Assembly: GCA_007115705.1 (NCBI GenBank) | Contig: QXEO01000546.1 | Span: 3,735,291-3,799,290, forward strand | Direction of reading: 5' to 3' | Length of the DNA stretch: 64,000 nt | Origin: Dactylis glomerata | Lineage: Eukaryota; Streptophyta; Magnoliopsida; Poales; Poaceae | Shown here: positions 21,890-33,133 of the stretch, one piece after another | Layout: every line of letters begins with the position of its first letter | Numbering within the stretch: position 1 is the first letter of the stretch | The notes under the pieces: model-generated | What the model was told of the DNA's origin: nothing | Databases searched by the model: none | What the model saw: the letters and a program-made list of their open reading frames with translations, nothing else | Translations under genes and position numbers: made by a program

Positions 21890-23278
21890 GCCCGGAGAAG
21901 AAACAGCCATTGTGCCCTCTTTGCTCCCTTTCTTAGCTCTCTCGCACCACGCTCTCCACCAACAAATACGCCATCGGATACTATAGCTGAAGCTTCGACG
22001 AGTTGATTAGGAAGAGGAACACCAAGGCATCGATGTGGTACTCATCATTAGAATCATTGTCTGCTGCAATGACAAGAGACATCAAGATTGTGTCTGTTCA
22101 TTTCTTCCGTGAGTTGCTATTGCTGAATCTGATTTGCCATATATGTATTATCATCAGTTTTATTGAAGCACGGGAGTTTCATGCTATCATCCAATTGAGA
22201 GGTAACTGGTTTTCCTTTTTTCCTACATTTTCTTTGGAGAATTGATTAACTTCGCATGGGCTTTGTATATTATAGAACACATCTCTAAGGCCATCCCTTC
22301 CGCTCGCCTTCAGTTCGGATTGGCATTTGACAACCTGTCGCCAATATCGATATCACTGTTTCTATGCAGATCTTAATTGGCCCACATCTTCGATTGACGT
22401 TCTTTCATTCTGATTGCCACCAGGGCCTTATCTCTGGTTATCTCCCTCTTTTAGTGGAAGTCGTCTGCTCTGATCACAGATGCTTTGAGGAAAGGTTCTC
22501 CTTTCAGTGTAGCAGGTCGCACAGTTCTATCATTCATATCTGCAAATCTTCATACAATATACTTATTCTTTGTAAACCAGATTTCTATGTGATTCCCTTT
22601 TCTAGCTACTATGATAGATGGGAGTGTGTGGAAGACTGCAGTACATAGAAATTGGATGGTCGAATTGGGTTTTTCCTTGACATGCAAGTCCCTGATTCTT
22701 GCACTTCTTGGTCAATGAAGTAAGCATGATGGCAAGAAAACACAGTATGTTCATCATCTCATATTTATGTTGCTCCTACTTACAATGCCCTCTATTCATG
22801 TGGTTTGGTTGTTTTTCATTCCTTATTTTGCCCGACCAAGGTGGAATGATTTTCAAGCCAAGAAGGTGGACTTATTTCATTGAAATACAATAAAAAGTAT
22901 GGCCAGGGAAACAATCTGTAATGATCTCTCTATATTCCTATCAAGTGGTCATAGTTCTTTGTTTCCACACCAAAACTGCACATAAAGTAGCATACGAAGG
23001 GAAGCGCGTGTTGTTTGACCCACCCATATTTTCTTCTTCAAATGTATGCTACCCTCATTTCATATGTGCATGTCTATCATTTCATAGATGTTCACCAGGT
23101 TTTATAGATTAGTATGTGTCCATTTCATCATCATGGTGCGTATAGTTGCATGGATTTTAATTTTAAAATAAATAATCACAACTTCCATATATTTTGTATG
23201 AGTATTTTGTATTATTAGTTGCTATAAATTATTAGAGGGTTTATTGGCAAGATGAAATAACATCAATGAACAATATGT

Positions 23279-23307
23279 CCCGCAACAACATGCGGGGTAT
23301 CATCTAG
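23279..23307 (+). terminator. Helitron 3' terminal hairpin and CTAG end
   Basis: A 6-bp stem CCCGCA/TGCGGG is followed by seven bases and CTAG. In Helitrons this hairpin acts as the rolling-circle replication terminator, not a transcription terminator. Confidence 0.85.
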
Positions 23308-23524
23308 TATGCATGACATGATGCTTCCGACTGAATCTATTCCTCTAGGTGCATGCATGTACTTGGTATTAATATGTGGTGCAAGATGTCGATTAGACAC
23401 ACAAGGGGAATCTGAGAAGTTTGATTAATTGGCATCCTTATAATAATTAATTGTGCCAAGAAGAAATAACTCATCAGTACGTAAAAATTTCAGTAATTTA
23501 CCATAGCTGGAATGTAAGACCAAT
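23308..23524. other. Unassigned spacer
   Basis: About 217 bases between the Helitron and the LTR fragment show no gene, repeat or element end that I recognise. Confidence 0.5.
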
Positions 23525-24071
23525 TGAAAGAGCATGTGCCCCCATGTATGGTTTTGGTAATTAATGACAATCCCTATGGACTAATGTTTACATTAAGTTA
23601 TATTTGTAGAACTTGTCTGTAGAAACGCTTGAGCCATATGTTGATTTCAAGGTTGTTGGAAATTGAAAATAAAGAAGATTAATCAAGACCAATGTGTTAT
23701 TCAAGGAGTGATCCGAAGAATGGTCATAAGGGAGTTGAGACTATACAGTCTGTCTTGAGGAATAATATAGAGTATGCTCTCATGTGCATTCTCAAGACAA
23801 GTTAGTGCAATGGAATCATGAAGACGAAGCTAAGCAAGGCTCTCCCATATTGGGGTACGAGGGAGTATTTGGAGATGTCTTCATGAAGCTCGTGCGAGCA
23901 AGCATGATCAAGAAAGGTGTTCCAACTTAAGGGACTCAAGACCGTCATCATCTAGATCAAGTGGATTGCGCAAGGCAAAGGTATGATCTTGATAGGTTTT
24001 CTTTCTTCCCAGACTCATAGTGTTTGGGAGACCGGGTTTTAGGATCGGTAGCCGTACTATCAAGAGGGGCT
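23525..24071 (+). repeat. 5' part of an LTR (TGAAAG family)
   Basis: It begins TGAAAGAGCATGTGCCCCC and continues with ATGTATGGTTTTGGTAATTA, the typical start of the LTR family whose 3' end is seen at 11629-12161. It is cut at 24072 by the next Sabrina-like LTR. The rest of this LTR is not found downstream. Confidence 0.6.
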
Positions 24072-25612
24072 TGATACGTCTCAAACATATCTATAATTTT
24101 TGATGCTCCATGCTTGTTTTACACCAATTGCTTTGTGTTTTGTTTACACTTCATGGCATTTTTATGCATTTTCTGGAACTAACCTATTAACAAGATGCCA
24201 CAGTGCTAGTTCCTCTGCTGTTTTTGTGTTTCAGAAAAGTTACACAGGAAATATTCTCGGAATTGGACAAAACAAAAGCCAAAGTTCCTATTTACCTGAC
24301 ACGAAGACGGAGTCCAAAGGAGAGACGGAGAGGGGCCAGAGGGCGGCCGCACCATAGGGTGGCGCGAGCCACCCCCGGCCGTGCCACCAGGTGGTGTGGT
24401 CCCCTGGTCCACCTCCTGACATCGCCCCTCCGCCTATTTATTCACTTCATTGGGAAAACCCTAAGGGCCTGAACACTTTTCACCCTACCGGAGAGGGGAA
24501 TCATCACCATAGGCCTTATTCATCATCATGCCAGCCTCCGGAGTGATGCGTGAGTAGTCTATCTTGGACTATGGGTCTATAGCAGTAGCTAGATGTATGT
24601 CTTCTCCTCCATGTGCGTCATGTTTAGATCTTATGAGCTGCCTATCATGATCAAGATCATCGTTATGTAATTCTACATGCTGTGTTTGTTGGGATCCAAG
24701 GAATATTGAGTACTATGTCAAGTTGATTTATTGATTTATCATATCTATGTTATTTATGATCTTGCATGCTCTCCGTTGCTAGTAGATACTTTGGCCAAGT
24801 ATATGCTTGTGACTCCAAGAGGGAGTATTTATGCTCGATAGTGGGTTCATGCCTCTAGTAATCTAGGAGAGTGACAATAACTTCTAAGGTTGTAGATGTG
24901 CTATTGCTACCAGGGAGAAAACAACAATCATTTGTTCAAAGATTATTGTATTGTTTACATTACACACTTTGCTTAAGGCGACAATCTGTTGCTTGCAACT
25001 TAATACCCACTGGTTGTTCGGATGATATCCAGTGGGTGGATTTTTAGACATAGATGCAGTTGGATTACGGTCTATGAATTATGTTGTAATGCCCAAGTGA
25101 ATCTCATAGTGATCTTCATGACTTGTACATGCATTGTTATGCATTCTTTATTCTGTCAATTGCCCAACTGTAATTTGTTTATCCAGCATGTTATTTATCT
25201 TTATGGAGAGACACCTCTAGTGAACTATGGATCCCGGTCCATTCTTTTACATATATATTACCATCTACTGCAAGCACCATTTACTTTCTACAAGCATTAT
25301 TTACTTTATTGAAAATAAACATCTTCTTCCACACGATATGTTTAATCCTTTGTTTTCAGCAAACCAGTGAGATTGACAACCTAACTGCAAGTTGGGGCAA
25401 AGTATCTTGGTTGTGTTGTGTGCAGGTTCCACATTGCTGCTTGCACCGGTAGTGCGCCCTGCCAAAAGTCAGCTAGCAACAACCTTCAGAAGTGGTTTCT
25501 TTCTCCTGCTGGTCGATTAAACTTGTTTCATAATTGAGGAAAACTTACTGTTGCGCTCATCATACCTTGCTCTTGGGGTTCCCAACTGGCCCACATCAAC
25601 TAGGCGCCATCA
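24072..25612 (+). repeat. 5' LTR of Sabrina-like element (about 1541 bp)
   Basis: It starts TGATACGTCTCAAACATATC and ends GGCGCCATCA just before the primer site. It is similar, in inverted orientation, to the LTR pair at 13624-15303 and 19027-20716, but more diverged from them than they are from each other. Confidence 0.82.
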
Positions 25613-25622
25613 CAAGTTTTTC

Positions 25623-25640
25623 TGGCGCCGTTGCCGGGGA
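25623..25640 (+). other. Primer binding site, tRNA-Asp type
   Basis: TGGCGCCGTTGCCGGGGA on the plus strand, 10 bases after the LTR end. It is the same priming tRNA as in the other Gypsy elements here. Confidence 0.92.
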
Positions 25641-25809
25641 TAAAGAGGATTTCTGCAAGGGGAGTCTCTCGCTTCCAATCTTTTTACTTTGTTATTGTTT
25701 TGCTTAGTTTCATTACTTTATTTTTGTTTGCATCTCTTTATCAAAAATAGAAAAAGATTAGTTCCTTTTATAGTTGTTATTTTTGCTTGTCTGCTTTTAT
25801 CTTGCTAGA

Positions 25810-26959
25810 ATGAACAATCCGGAGAACACTAAGTTGTGTGACTTTACTATCACAAACAATAATGATTTCATCTGCACTCCTATTGCGCCACCTGCTCCTG
25901 ATGCAACTTTTTATGAGATTAAACCTGCTTTGTTAAATCTTGTTATGAAAGAGCAATTTTTTGGTGTTAATACTGATGATGCTGCCACTCACCTCAATAA
26001 TTTTGTTGAGCTATGTGAGATGCAAAAGTATAAGGATTTAGATGGAGATATTATTAAGCTTAAATTGTTTCCTTTCTCTTTGAGAGGAAGAGCTAAGGAT
26101 TGGTTGCTATCTTTGCCTAGAAATATTATTGATTCTTGGGTTAAGTGCAAAGATGATTTTATTGGAAAATATTATCCTCCTGCTAAAATTATATCTTTGA
26201 GAAGTGACATTATGAAGTTTAAATAGTTTGATAGTGAACATGTTGCTCAAGCTTTGGAAAGAATGAAATCTTTCATAAAGAATTGCCCCACTCATGGACT
26301 GACTACTTGGATGATTATCCAAACCTTTTATGTAGGACTAAATTTTTCTTCAAGAAACCGCTTGGATTCAGCTGCTGGAGGTACCTTTATGTCCATCACC
26401 TAGGGCACCACAACAAGCTCCTTGATAATATGATGGTAAATTATTCTGAATGGCACACCGAGAGAGCTCCGCAAGGTAAGAAGGTAAATTCTGTTAAAGA
26501 AACCTCTTTCTTGAGTGATAAGATTGATACCATTATGTCTATGCTTGTTAATGGTAAAGCTCATATTGATCCTAATAATGTTCCTTTAGCCTCTTTGGTT
26601 GCTCAAGAAGAGCATGTTGATGTGAACTTCATTAGAAATAATAATTTCAACAACAGTGCTTATAGGAATAATGTTGGTAGCAACAGTTATAGGCTATATC
26701 CTTCTACTAATGGTAATGTTTATGGTAATTCCTACAACAACAATAGGGGTGCACCCTCAGATCTTGAAGTCATACTTAAGGACTTCATTAGTAAACAAAC
26801 TGCTTTTAATAAGTATGTTGAGGAAAATCTTGATAAGATTGATGCTATTGCTTCTAAAGTTGATAGCCTTGCTCTTGATGCTGAACTTCTGAAATTAAAG
26901 TTTTTGCCTCATGACGTAAAAGAAATCAAGACTTTGAATGATATTCAAGTTATAATTGA
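25810..26959 (+). pseudogene. Gypsy gag, truncated and broken
   Basis: Capsid-type protein of a Sabrina-like element. ATG at 25810 is the first Met of the frame and starts a typical N-terminus (MNNPENTKLCDF). The gag core follows (FFGVNTDDAATHLNNFVELC, then FPFSLRGRAKDWLLSLP). Breaks are TAG at 26224-26226, another TAG near 26401 and a frame change before about 26440. After these the frame reopens with a Ser/Asn-rich linker and a helical, probably coiled-coil tail (near 26770-26950). It ends abruptly at the Helitron junction, so the zinc knuckle and pol are missing. Confidence 0.8.
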
Positions 26960-27354
26960 CTAGTCATTAACCCGTGCACCTGCACAGGCTAGTTGCACTA
27001 TTTTGCTAATACTTCTTTTTTGATAGGGAGATTTTTTTTGACTGGGTATTTTACTAATACTAAATATTGCTGAATTTATTAATCATACATATTTAAACTT
27101 ACAGAGTTCAATACACCTTTAAATTTTGTTTGAATTTTTCTTGTGAAATATCTATACTAAAACACATAATAGTTTTTGTTGTTTTGGGGATTAAAATCAT
27201 CGAATATGAAGATTAAGAGAGTGACACCACATTTGAAAATTGATCGGATCTCCAATTTATAATAACCAAACTTTGTACTAATATTTTTTTGCTTTATCAC
27301 AAAACTCAGTAATAAAAAATGGAAAAAATATGGAAATTCAAATTAGAAATAACT
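26960..27354 (-). mobile_element. 3' end of a Helitron on the minus strand (5' end not found)
   Basis: Read on the minus strand: a hairpin of 8 bp with one mismatch (26971-26978 with 26981-26988), seven bases, CTAG (26963-26960), then T (complement of A at 26959). This is the canonical Helitron 3' terminus, and it cuts the gag frame exactly at the junction. The AT-rich DNA to 27354 is presumed Helitron body. The giant-LTR element then interrupts it, and DNA at 41184-42520 may be its continuation. Confidence 0.6.
27350..27354. repeat. Target-site duplication TAACT, left copy
   Basis: TAACT directly before the LTR at 27355 is repeated at 41184-41188 directly after the other LTR. Confidence 0.93.
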
Positions 27355-30300
27355 TGTAACACCCCAACCTTTGTAACCCTGTTTAAGCAGAGTTTTGTAA
27401 TGCAAAAATGAGGGCCAACAAAAACTTTTTACAACTAAATAAGAAAAATGGTGTTTCCTGCATGTTTGCCTAGATTGTTGTGAAAAATCTTGTTTGCAAG
27501 GTATGGATTGTTGAATAAGTGTGTGGACCAACACAATCCTAGTGTTCTTGTGATTATGCCCTCACTTTTATTTCTAGAATTTTCTCCAAACAAATTAACT
27601 TGGCACCTCCCTTATTTTCAAAATGTTTTATTTTCCAAAATAGGGGCCAAGACCTATTTTGAAACAAAAGCTTTACAAAGACTATGTACTTATAATACTA
27701 AAGGGATATAGTCTTGTGATCCCACTATTTTATAAATTACTATTTTTAAAAAAACTTTTTGATAAGTGGTCTTTCAAAACCCCCTTTGAGAAAACTATAT
27801 GAAGGAGATGTTTATGTCTCCACTAACTTCTAAAACTATTTACCAAAACTTTGCTTCCTTATTTACAACCCTTCTCAGCAATCTCAAAGGTATGACCCCC
27901 ATGGAGCACTTGCTCAGACCATTGCTCTCATGGTGTTTGTGCATGAGTTTTACTATGATTGAATGTGTCTGACTTTGTTTGACCTCCTCTTGTGTGCATG
28001 ATTGTTTTGCTTGGAGAAATTCCTTCACTCCTAGTTGTTACTCCTAAAAGCTTATTAATGCTTGATAGCATCTAAGTGAAGCCAAGAAGTATCACAGAGG
28101 CAAGTGAAATTTCTAAATCCTCCAAGTTTCTAGTTTGGCCCTATCTTCACTTCTGTTAAAGAATTCGATTCTCAGGCACTTGTCTTAAGCTCATACCTTA
28201 TATCTAGGACGATTCACCTACCTAGAACTCATATTTTTCATCTGATATCCCATTCTATCCATTAACACTTGGTCAATTGAGACCCTGCTATTTGTTCTGA
28301 CCCTGTTTCTGACCTTAACCAAATCAGTGACCATTTGACCTTCATCTGATTTTTCCTTTTTCACCATACCTTTCAAATTCAAAGTACATTAAGTAGGGAC
28401 TCTCTTATGCTCTATTTATCTTCTTCTTGACCTACTCGACCCCTCCATACACTTGCAAGCCCATTTTGGGGCTTTGCTTTAAATAATATGGGTTAGTTTT
28501 GAGCTCTAGTCAAAATTATTCCATCCTTTTTATTTCTTTATGAATTCTAGATCATTTCTTAGCACTCGCCATCAATTCTCTCCCAAATGCAACTCTTCCG
28601 ATAACACATTGCCATTCATAAATTTTATCACTCCGTTTTCATCGAAATAGTTCGTATAAAACTATTTTCCTTTTTATGTTTTCTTATTAACCAAAATGCA
28701 TGGAAATGGTAGCTATGCCATTTCTTGATTTTTCTTGCATCTTTCCAATCTGAGAAAATCTACTAGGCATGAGTATGCAAGTAGAACCTAAAAACCTCAT
28801 CTTGTTATTTTTGAATTTTTTTCAAAGGCTAAATCAAATGGATTTCGATCAAATTTGGAGCATCTCACATATAGAAATCTAAGCAGGTGCCAAATAAATT
28901 CTTGTTTGAATGGCATCATCCCTACATCAACGTCATCACCTCTCTGACCCATCATCTCATGTGAGTGCTTAGAAATATTTTCACCTTAAACTCACAAATC
29001 CACTTGACCTTTGCGTGCATTCATCACCGTATCCAACTCTAAACACCTAGTTCCATTTCAAACTCCATCAAACTAACACACTAACATCCCCTGCACCTAT
29101 CTCTCCCTCTCTATCTGGACAGCCAGCCATGCTACAGTAACTACTTTGTCCTTGAGCTCTTGGAGGAGAAGGAGAATAACCGAAGTAAATATTGCAAAGA
29201 GCTTGCACTCCCTCCCTCTCAGTCTACTCTATCACAATCAACCCCCAATCACTTCGGCATACAACTCCAGCTCAGCACCACGACCCCATGCACAGTGGCT
29301 CGAGCTAGGTCCCTCCCAGCTCTCCCTCTTCTCTCACGCTCTTGTGCCACAAAGATGTCTTGGCCAGGAAGGAGAAGGGCGATCTAGCCCCTGTAATCAC
29401 GCCACTATCCTCCCCTCTCCGCCCATAGTCAAACCCTAGCACGCCCTTGTCCTTGTCCTCTTCCCTCCGTCCTCTATCGACCTTGCCCTGGGAGCCGACG
29501 TTGTGTCGAACACCTGGAGGGCGCGGACTCAACGTCCTCTCTCCAAGCACACTGACCTTCCCTTGACCTGTCCTCTCGCCACCCATACCGCCTCAGCGTA
29601 TTGGCTTACCTGGCGCTGCCCCACCCCGCCCATCTCCTTGTCCCGTTGCTCCTAGCCATGCTCGCCGCGCACAGCCGCCAGTCAGCGAGCACCACACCGC
29701 TGGCAGAGCACCGGCCGCCTCCTAATCTCCTTCTTGCTCAAGGCATCCGTGCACCGCACCCTATTCTTTGACGCGCATCAAACTCATGTAGGCACTCATT
29801 TAAGTCCTCGCCCACAATGAAGCTAGTGCACCTCGTCCACTACCGTTGGTCTCTGTCTACGGTGCGCCGGCCGTGAGCTATAAAACACCACCTCGAGACT
29901 TAGCCAGCACTGGACCACTCCATAGTCTCTCCCTCAGACCACAAGATCCGCGGAGAAGGGATGCCACTCTGTCCTTCTTCTTCCTCCCGTCCATGCGGGC
30001 AAGCCGAAACTCATCTTGGTCTGCAACTCGTTGAGCCGAGGGCACGCCGGCACAGGACTCCTCCGCCCCTCTTCTCAATATCTTTTGGTTACTCTCACTT
30101 CCTCTCCCTCGCGTGGTCCTAATCCTACCCTCTCCTGTGTCCAGGGGCTCACGATGGAGGTCGCCTTCATCGAGTCTCTGCCGGCCGTGCCGTCACGCCA
30201 TGTCTCGCCGTCCGTGTCAGCAACCTGGGGACTCCTCAGCGCTTCCAAGGCATCTCGGACAGGACTCCTCTCGTCTCCATCATCCTCCATGACCCCTCCG

Positions 30301-33117
30301 TCGTCCCCAAGGTTCCCCGGTGAGCTCCCCATCCTCGTCTCTGACGTCCACCTGCGGCCGCCTCCGTCGAGTAGCCAGCCATCGTACATTGTCGAGATAC
30401 CTGTAGCATGAATTTTAAAGCGCCAAGGTATGCAAAGATTTGGCCCAGCATGGTTTGGCCCAGATCCTATTTAAAAACAGCCCGTGCTTGTTTTTTTAGG
30501 AACCCTATTACTCATTTTAACCTTTATCTCAGGTCTGCAAACTTGCAAAATCCGTAGAAAAATAAATTTGGGTCCAATTGAGTTGATTCAAAATTCTTTG
30601 GAAACCTTGTTAAAATATCTATCTTGTGTCACTGGCCCCATGTCATTTGGATCCCTGTAGCATTAGGTGTATTTAATCTTGTGAATTAGGCACCTTTTCA
30701 ATCAAGTTTGCAAATCAGAAGCTTTGTAGAATCAAATTGAATGAATCTCATTTCCAGTAATACTATGATCTGATATCTTGCCTGTTACACTTGGTTTGCT
30801 ATTTTAGGCTGTCTATATTCTCAGTAGTAATTAGGATGATGTTTAGGGTAAATTTTAATGTTTGATTTTTTCATATCCATTAGGAAAACTATTTTGGTAT
30901 GATTCCAACTTGTTTGGAACATGAATTTCAGTAGCTTTCCAAAATGACCTCTGGTGGAATTTTGTGAGTTCTAGAGAGTGTTTGGGGAATTATTTGCTCC
31001 TCTGGTCATAGTTAGCACTATTTAGTTTGCAAGAAATTATTTATAGATCCTATTTGAATGAATCCACTTTTGTTGGATTCATAAAAAGGATACCTTTATA
31101 ATGGTATGCTGGTAGCATGCTTTGAACTAGTAGAATTACCTGCTTGCTATTTAGGGATAAATTAGGGTTTGTTGATAGTTAAATCTTTGCCTTTTTCCTA
31201 TAAATAGTTAGTGGTATACAAATACCTGAAATTGTTTAGTGAGACAACTTGGTTGCTTCTGATACTTGTTTGGTGTGGAATGTATGTTGTTGTGGTGTGT
31301 GTGTTCGCTGAATGCTTGCATGCTTATATGTTCTCCTTGTTTATCGACGCTATATTCAAATGACACCGAGAGTACCGAGGAAAGAGGAAAGTATTTGGAT
31401 ATCAAGGAGAAGACCAGGGACAAGCTGAGAAAGGCAAGCCATCTAAACTTGATTCATATCTGATCCTAATTTTACTTATTGCATGTTTTATAAATGTTTA
31501 TGAAATTGCATGATTTTATATTGTTATCACCTCTAGATAGCAATTATTGGCGACTTGGCTCCACAAGTCATTTGTTATCATCCTTATGGATGACACCCTC
31601 TCGACACCTACTTATCCCCTGGGTTAGTGGTATGATGGTTAGCATCATGACCTTTGGAAAACCTTGTAGTGGAGCAAAAACTCTAGGATGGGAACACTCG
31701 CCGGAAAGATTTTGGAAATGTTTTCGAAAACCTTGGAGTAGCATCTACTCCACTGAAATGTTTTCAAAGTGAATTTGGGGACAAATGAAGTTGGACATGA
31801 AGGAAGAAGGTGTTGGTGGTTTTATAAAAGGCATTGGTGTTTCTTTGTAGTCGCTCGGAATAATTAACCCGTGCAACCACGATTACCCTGGTATGGGACG
31901 GGGCTTAGCTCGTAGTTTGTTTATTTTAGTACGGGAGTCTCATAACTATATAAGGGTACGCGGTACCCCAGAATCTGGATTGCTGCAAGTAAGTGGGCAA
32001 TAGTAAATCGGGATCCAGCGAGGGATTTATCTGGCCGGAAGACACTATGGGTCTCCTGATGTGGCACTGGAGTTATGCTCGAATGTGGAGGTAGACTGCC
32101 AGGGTGTGCCGGGGAGGTACATACTCCATAGGGTAGATTCCCGTACTAAGGTAGATAAGCGAAAGGCTTTGATCAGGTGCTTGTCGTGGCATATGGTGTT
32201 ATGCGGGGAAGATGCCCACACGATGAGTACCCGGATGATTGTGGGTAAAGTGCACAACCTCTGCAGAGTGTAAATCTATTCGAATAGCCGAGTCCTCGGT
32301 CATGGACGGTTGGAAAGATCACTACATTGCCCAATGCAGTTTTGGTTTTAAAAAGTGGTTTTCAGAAAAATAGAGGAAAGTGACGGACGGAGTACTCGGA
32401 GGGTACTGCCGTGGCACGGTTATGGTTTGGAGTACTTGCAGGGTACTGCCGAGGGAATGGAGATGGTCATGTGTGGTTGACCAAGTTTTATAAAGGAAGG
32501 TGGTCATGTTTGATTGACCACCGGCTCTCTCATGGAAACCAAATGAGTTTCCACCTTTCCTAGAGATTTTACTAAAAAGGTTTTCTAAATGTTTTTCTTT
32601 AATAAGGATACAGAAATGTCGTAAGACATGCTATATCGACACGACAAATTGACTAGATAGGATAAACTAGATTAGAGCCTTTTTCCCTTGCTACAGCCAA
32701 AATGCATAATTAATGTTCTTCCCTTAGATGGTTTGCGAGTACAATTCAAAATGTACTCATGGCTTTGTCCCTGGCTATTAACTTGGTCAGATTATGAAGA
32801 AGGTTATGGGAACGATGGTGAGGAGTACGATGATGCCGGTGCGAACTAGGAATGTCTCCCAGTCAGTTGCCTATAGGGTAGTAGGCTTGACGTGGGTCAT
32901 CAACGCTGCTTGGTATCTGCTGCTTAGTTGTAAACTTGCCCTGCGTGGCAATTTCAGTCTTGGTCGTGTGACCAATTGTAAGTATATTATTCGGTACTGT
33001 AATGGATGAGGTAATTCTGGTATCAACTCGGATATGTGGATTCACGACACACTGATCATGGGATCGTGAATTGTATGCATATCGGGTATTCCGGATGGGT
33101 AATCCGGGGTCCCCACA
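27355..33117 (+). repeat. 5' LTR of LARD element (5763 bp)
   Basis: An exceptionally long LTR with three zones: an AT-rich left part with short A/T runs, a GC-rich block at about 29140-30410, and a right part with a TATA box at 31197-31207 followed by about 1.9 kb to the LTR end. The short open frames in it are matched in the other LTR, as expected from duplication alone, and none resembles a known protein. Confidence 0.93.
31197..31207 (+). promoter_or_regulatory. TATA box in 5' LTR of LARD
   Basis: CCTATAAATAG is a near-perfect plant TATA box, conserved in the other LTR at 39263-39273. It would place U3 at about 3.85 kb and R plus U5 at about 1.9 kb. Confidence 0.6.
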
Positions 33118-33121
33118 GAGT

Positions 33122-33133
33122 TGGTATCAGAGC
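33122..33133 (+). other. Primer binding site, initiator tRNA-Met type
   Basis: TGGTATCAGAGC, four bases after the LTR end, is complementary to the 3' end of initiator tRNA-Met, the usual primer for many plant LTR elements. It differs from the tRNA-Asp primer of the other elements in this window. Confidence 0.93.

Larger units (their letters stand above)
21270..23307 (+). mobile_element. Complete non-autonomous Helitron (2038 bp)
   Basis: Helitrons move by rolling-circle replication and insert between A and T. The 5' end is TCCTATATAACTAAG, preceded by A at 21269. The 3' end has a hairpin (CCCGCA, 6-base loop, TGCGGG, 23279-23296), seven bases, then CTAG (23304-23307), followed by T. All three classic terminal features are therefore present. 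No Rep/helicase coding is seen, so it is non-autonomous. It begins with a 306-bp tandem duplication. Short open frames (for example 22003-22245 and 22364-22648) may be captured gene fragments but are not recognisable. Confidence 0.85.
24072..26959 (+). mobile_element. Sabrina-like Gypsy element, plus strand, 5' LTR and gag only
   Basis: The 5' LTR (24072-25612), tRNA-Asp primer site (25623-25640) and gag (from 25810) are in the canonical order on the plus strand. The element stops inside gag at 26959, where a Helitron 3' end on the opposite strand begins. No pol or 3' LTR is found in the window. It belongs to the same LTR group as 13624-20716 but carries a normal gag. Confidence 0.82.

Noticed and set aside
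11629..24071. One complete Copia element with LTRs at 11629-12161 and 23525-24071
   Set aside because: There is no tRNA-Met primer site after 12161 and no polypurine tract before 23525, and the DNA between is Harbinger, Sabrina-like and Helitron sequence.
30016..30411. 131-codon Ser/Pro-rich ORF, repeated at 38082-38477
   Set aside because: The two copies are in the two LTRs of one element, so their similarity is a result of LTR duplication and not coding conservation. Its sense is opposed by another open frame on the minus strand, typical of GC-rich DNA. No domain recognised.
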